Assembly: GCA_902712845.1 (NCBI GenBank)
Contig: LR743504.1
Location: 718,001-782,000, forward strand
Length of the DNA stretch: 64,000 nt
Origin: Methylobacterium bullatum
GTDB lineage: Bacteria > Pseudomonadota > Alphaproteobacteria > Rhizobiales > Beijerinckiaceae
Reading direction: 5' to 3'
Shown here: piece after piece, positions 63,507-64,000 of the stretch
How the letters are laid out: each line of letters opens with the position of its first letter
How positions within the stretch are numbered: position 1 is the stretch's first letter
Made by a program: the position numbers and the translations under genes
The notes under the pieces: model-generated
What the model was told of the DNA's origin: nothing
The model's database searches: none
What the model saw: only the letters and a program-made list of their open reading frames with translations

Positions 63507-64000
63507 CCGTTCTTCCGGCCGATATTGCGCACCAGCGATGTCGTCGTCAGGCCGAGCAGCAGGGCGAGACCGAGGGTGAGGGCCACGTAGATCGCCGGGT
63601 TCATGGACAGCCACCCGGCGGTGACGAGGCGGATGTTGGAGAGGGAGCGGGTCTTCGTCTCGATGAGGTCGACGTTCCGGGCTCCCACCGTCTCGAGGGA
63701 GCCGTCGGACGCATCGAGGAACGCGAAGCGCCCGTCGATCCGCGACCAGACCTCGGGATCCACGAGGCAGGCCGTTGAGGCTTTGAGCAGCAGGGCGTTG
63801 GGGGCGGTGACCACGGTGACCGACCCGTCGAAGCCGCTCTGCACCGCCGCCTTCGAGGGAAAGCCCTGGGCCATGAGGAGGCTGGCGCCGGTGGGGACGG
63901 TGACGGTGGCGGGCGTCGACGGTGCCGCGCTGAACAACGCGCGGGGATCGCCGACGAGGGAATTGACCAAGGCCCCCGCCCGCTCGACGACGCCGTCCGC
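63503..64000 (-). CDS. bcsB: Cellulose synthase regulatory subunit BcsB (3' end only)
   Basis: The last 165 codons of a gene whose 5' part lies beyond the right edge. It ends in the BcsB C-terminal carbohydrate-binding/flavodoxin-like part (LIETKTRSLSNIRLVTAGWL) and one membrane anchor (NPAIYVALTLGLALLLGLTT) with a basic tail (VRNIGRKNG). BcsB guides the glucan from BcsA through the periplasm. The stop overlaps the bcsZ start (ATGA). bcsA is presumably just outside. Confidence 0.85.
   Translation of the reverse strand, partial: ADGVVERAGALVNSLVGDPRALFSAAPSTPATVTVPTGASLLMAQGFPSKAAVQSGFDGSVTVVTAPNALLLKASTACLVDPEVWSRIDGRFAFLDASDGSLETVGARNVDLIETKTRSLSNIRLVTAGWLSMNPAIYVALTLGLALLLGLTTTSLVRNIGRKNG

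Noticed and set aside
1..64000. Insertion sequences, prophage or integrase genes
   Set aside because: No transposase, integrase or terminal inverted repeats of IS type were found, even beside the AT-rich island.

Overview
The window is about 64 kb of GC-rich chromosome from an alphaproteobacterium, most likely a Methylobacterium/Methylorubrum-type member of the Hyphomicrobiales. The placement rests on a fused MrpA/B antiporter subunit, a NepR-EcfG stress-sigma pair, a BcsN-containing cellulose operon, an XRE-metK-trmB string, a tlpA/argH divergent pair, and a tRNA-Arg(CCU) split by a group I intron of the Agrobacterium type. Assignments come from reading the sequence and from family knowledge; no database search was possible.

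Layout. (1) 1-5.6 kb, plus strand: a Mrp cation/proton antiporter operon (A/B fusion, C, D, E, F, G), cut by the left edge. (2) 5.6-8.4 kb, minus: a KefB/KefC-type transporter and a pirin. (3) 8.4-12.3 kb: an AT-rich island with one large RTX-repeat exoprotein and its promoter. (4) 12.3-20.3 kb: penicillin-binding protein 1A, then minus-strand genes for an orphan BrnA-like protein, a small charged protein, two tandem YdcZ-like membrane proteins, an ArsB-like transporter, a metallophosphoesterase and an MFS transporter. (5) 20.4-25.2 kb: two small OB-fold/PepSY-like proteins next to an OmpR-type two-component system, then a flavoprotein. (6) 25.2-36.8 kb: an exopolysaccharide cluster with a propeller glyco-enzyme, a Wzz/ExoP-like protein with a degraded kinase domain, a VpsF-type polymerase, a GH5 hydrolase, two glycosyltransferases, a flippase and a FemAB-like acyltransferase.

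(7) 36.8-37.2 kb: the intron-split tRNA-Arg. (8) 37.4-45.4 kb: XRE regulator, metK, trmB, a PAS/HWE histidine kinase, a membrane-anchored proline-rich protein, sodB with a clear terminator, a long GC-rich palindrome, and murJ. (9) 45.4-51.8 kb: small secreted protein, beta-propeller protein, chemoreceptor, tlpA/argH divergent pair. (10) 52-58.3 kb: IalB-like protein, nepR-ecfG, MscS-like channel, DHH phosphoesterase, TetR regulator, and a luciferase-like monooxygenase preceded by a newly noted 41-codon overlapping gene. (11) 58.3-59.3 kb: an AT-rich gap with one possible small membrane protein. (12) 59.3-64 kb, minus: the 3' part of a cellulose operon (bcsB partial, bcsZ, a TPR protein, bcsN) with overlapping genes, running off the right edge.

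Themes are the cell surface (EPS, cellulose, peptidoglycan, RTX protein) and stress or ion homeostasis. The least ordinary items are the split tRNA with its traceable ribozyme core, the long-period repeat block of the RTX protein, the kinase-dead polysaccharide co-polymerase, and two small genes too short for routine calling.
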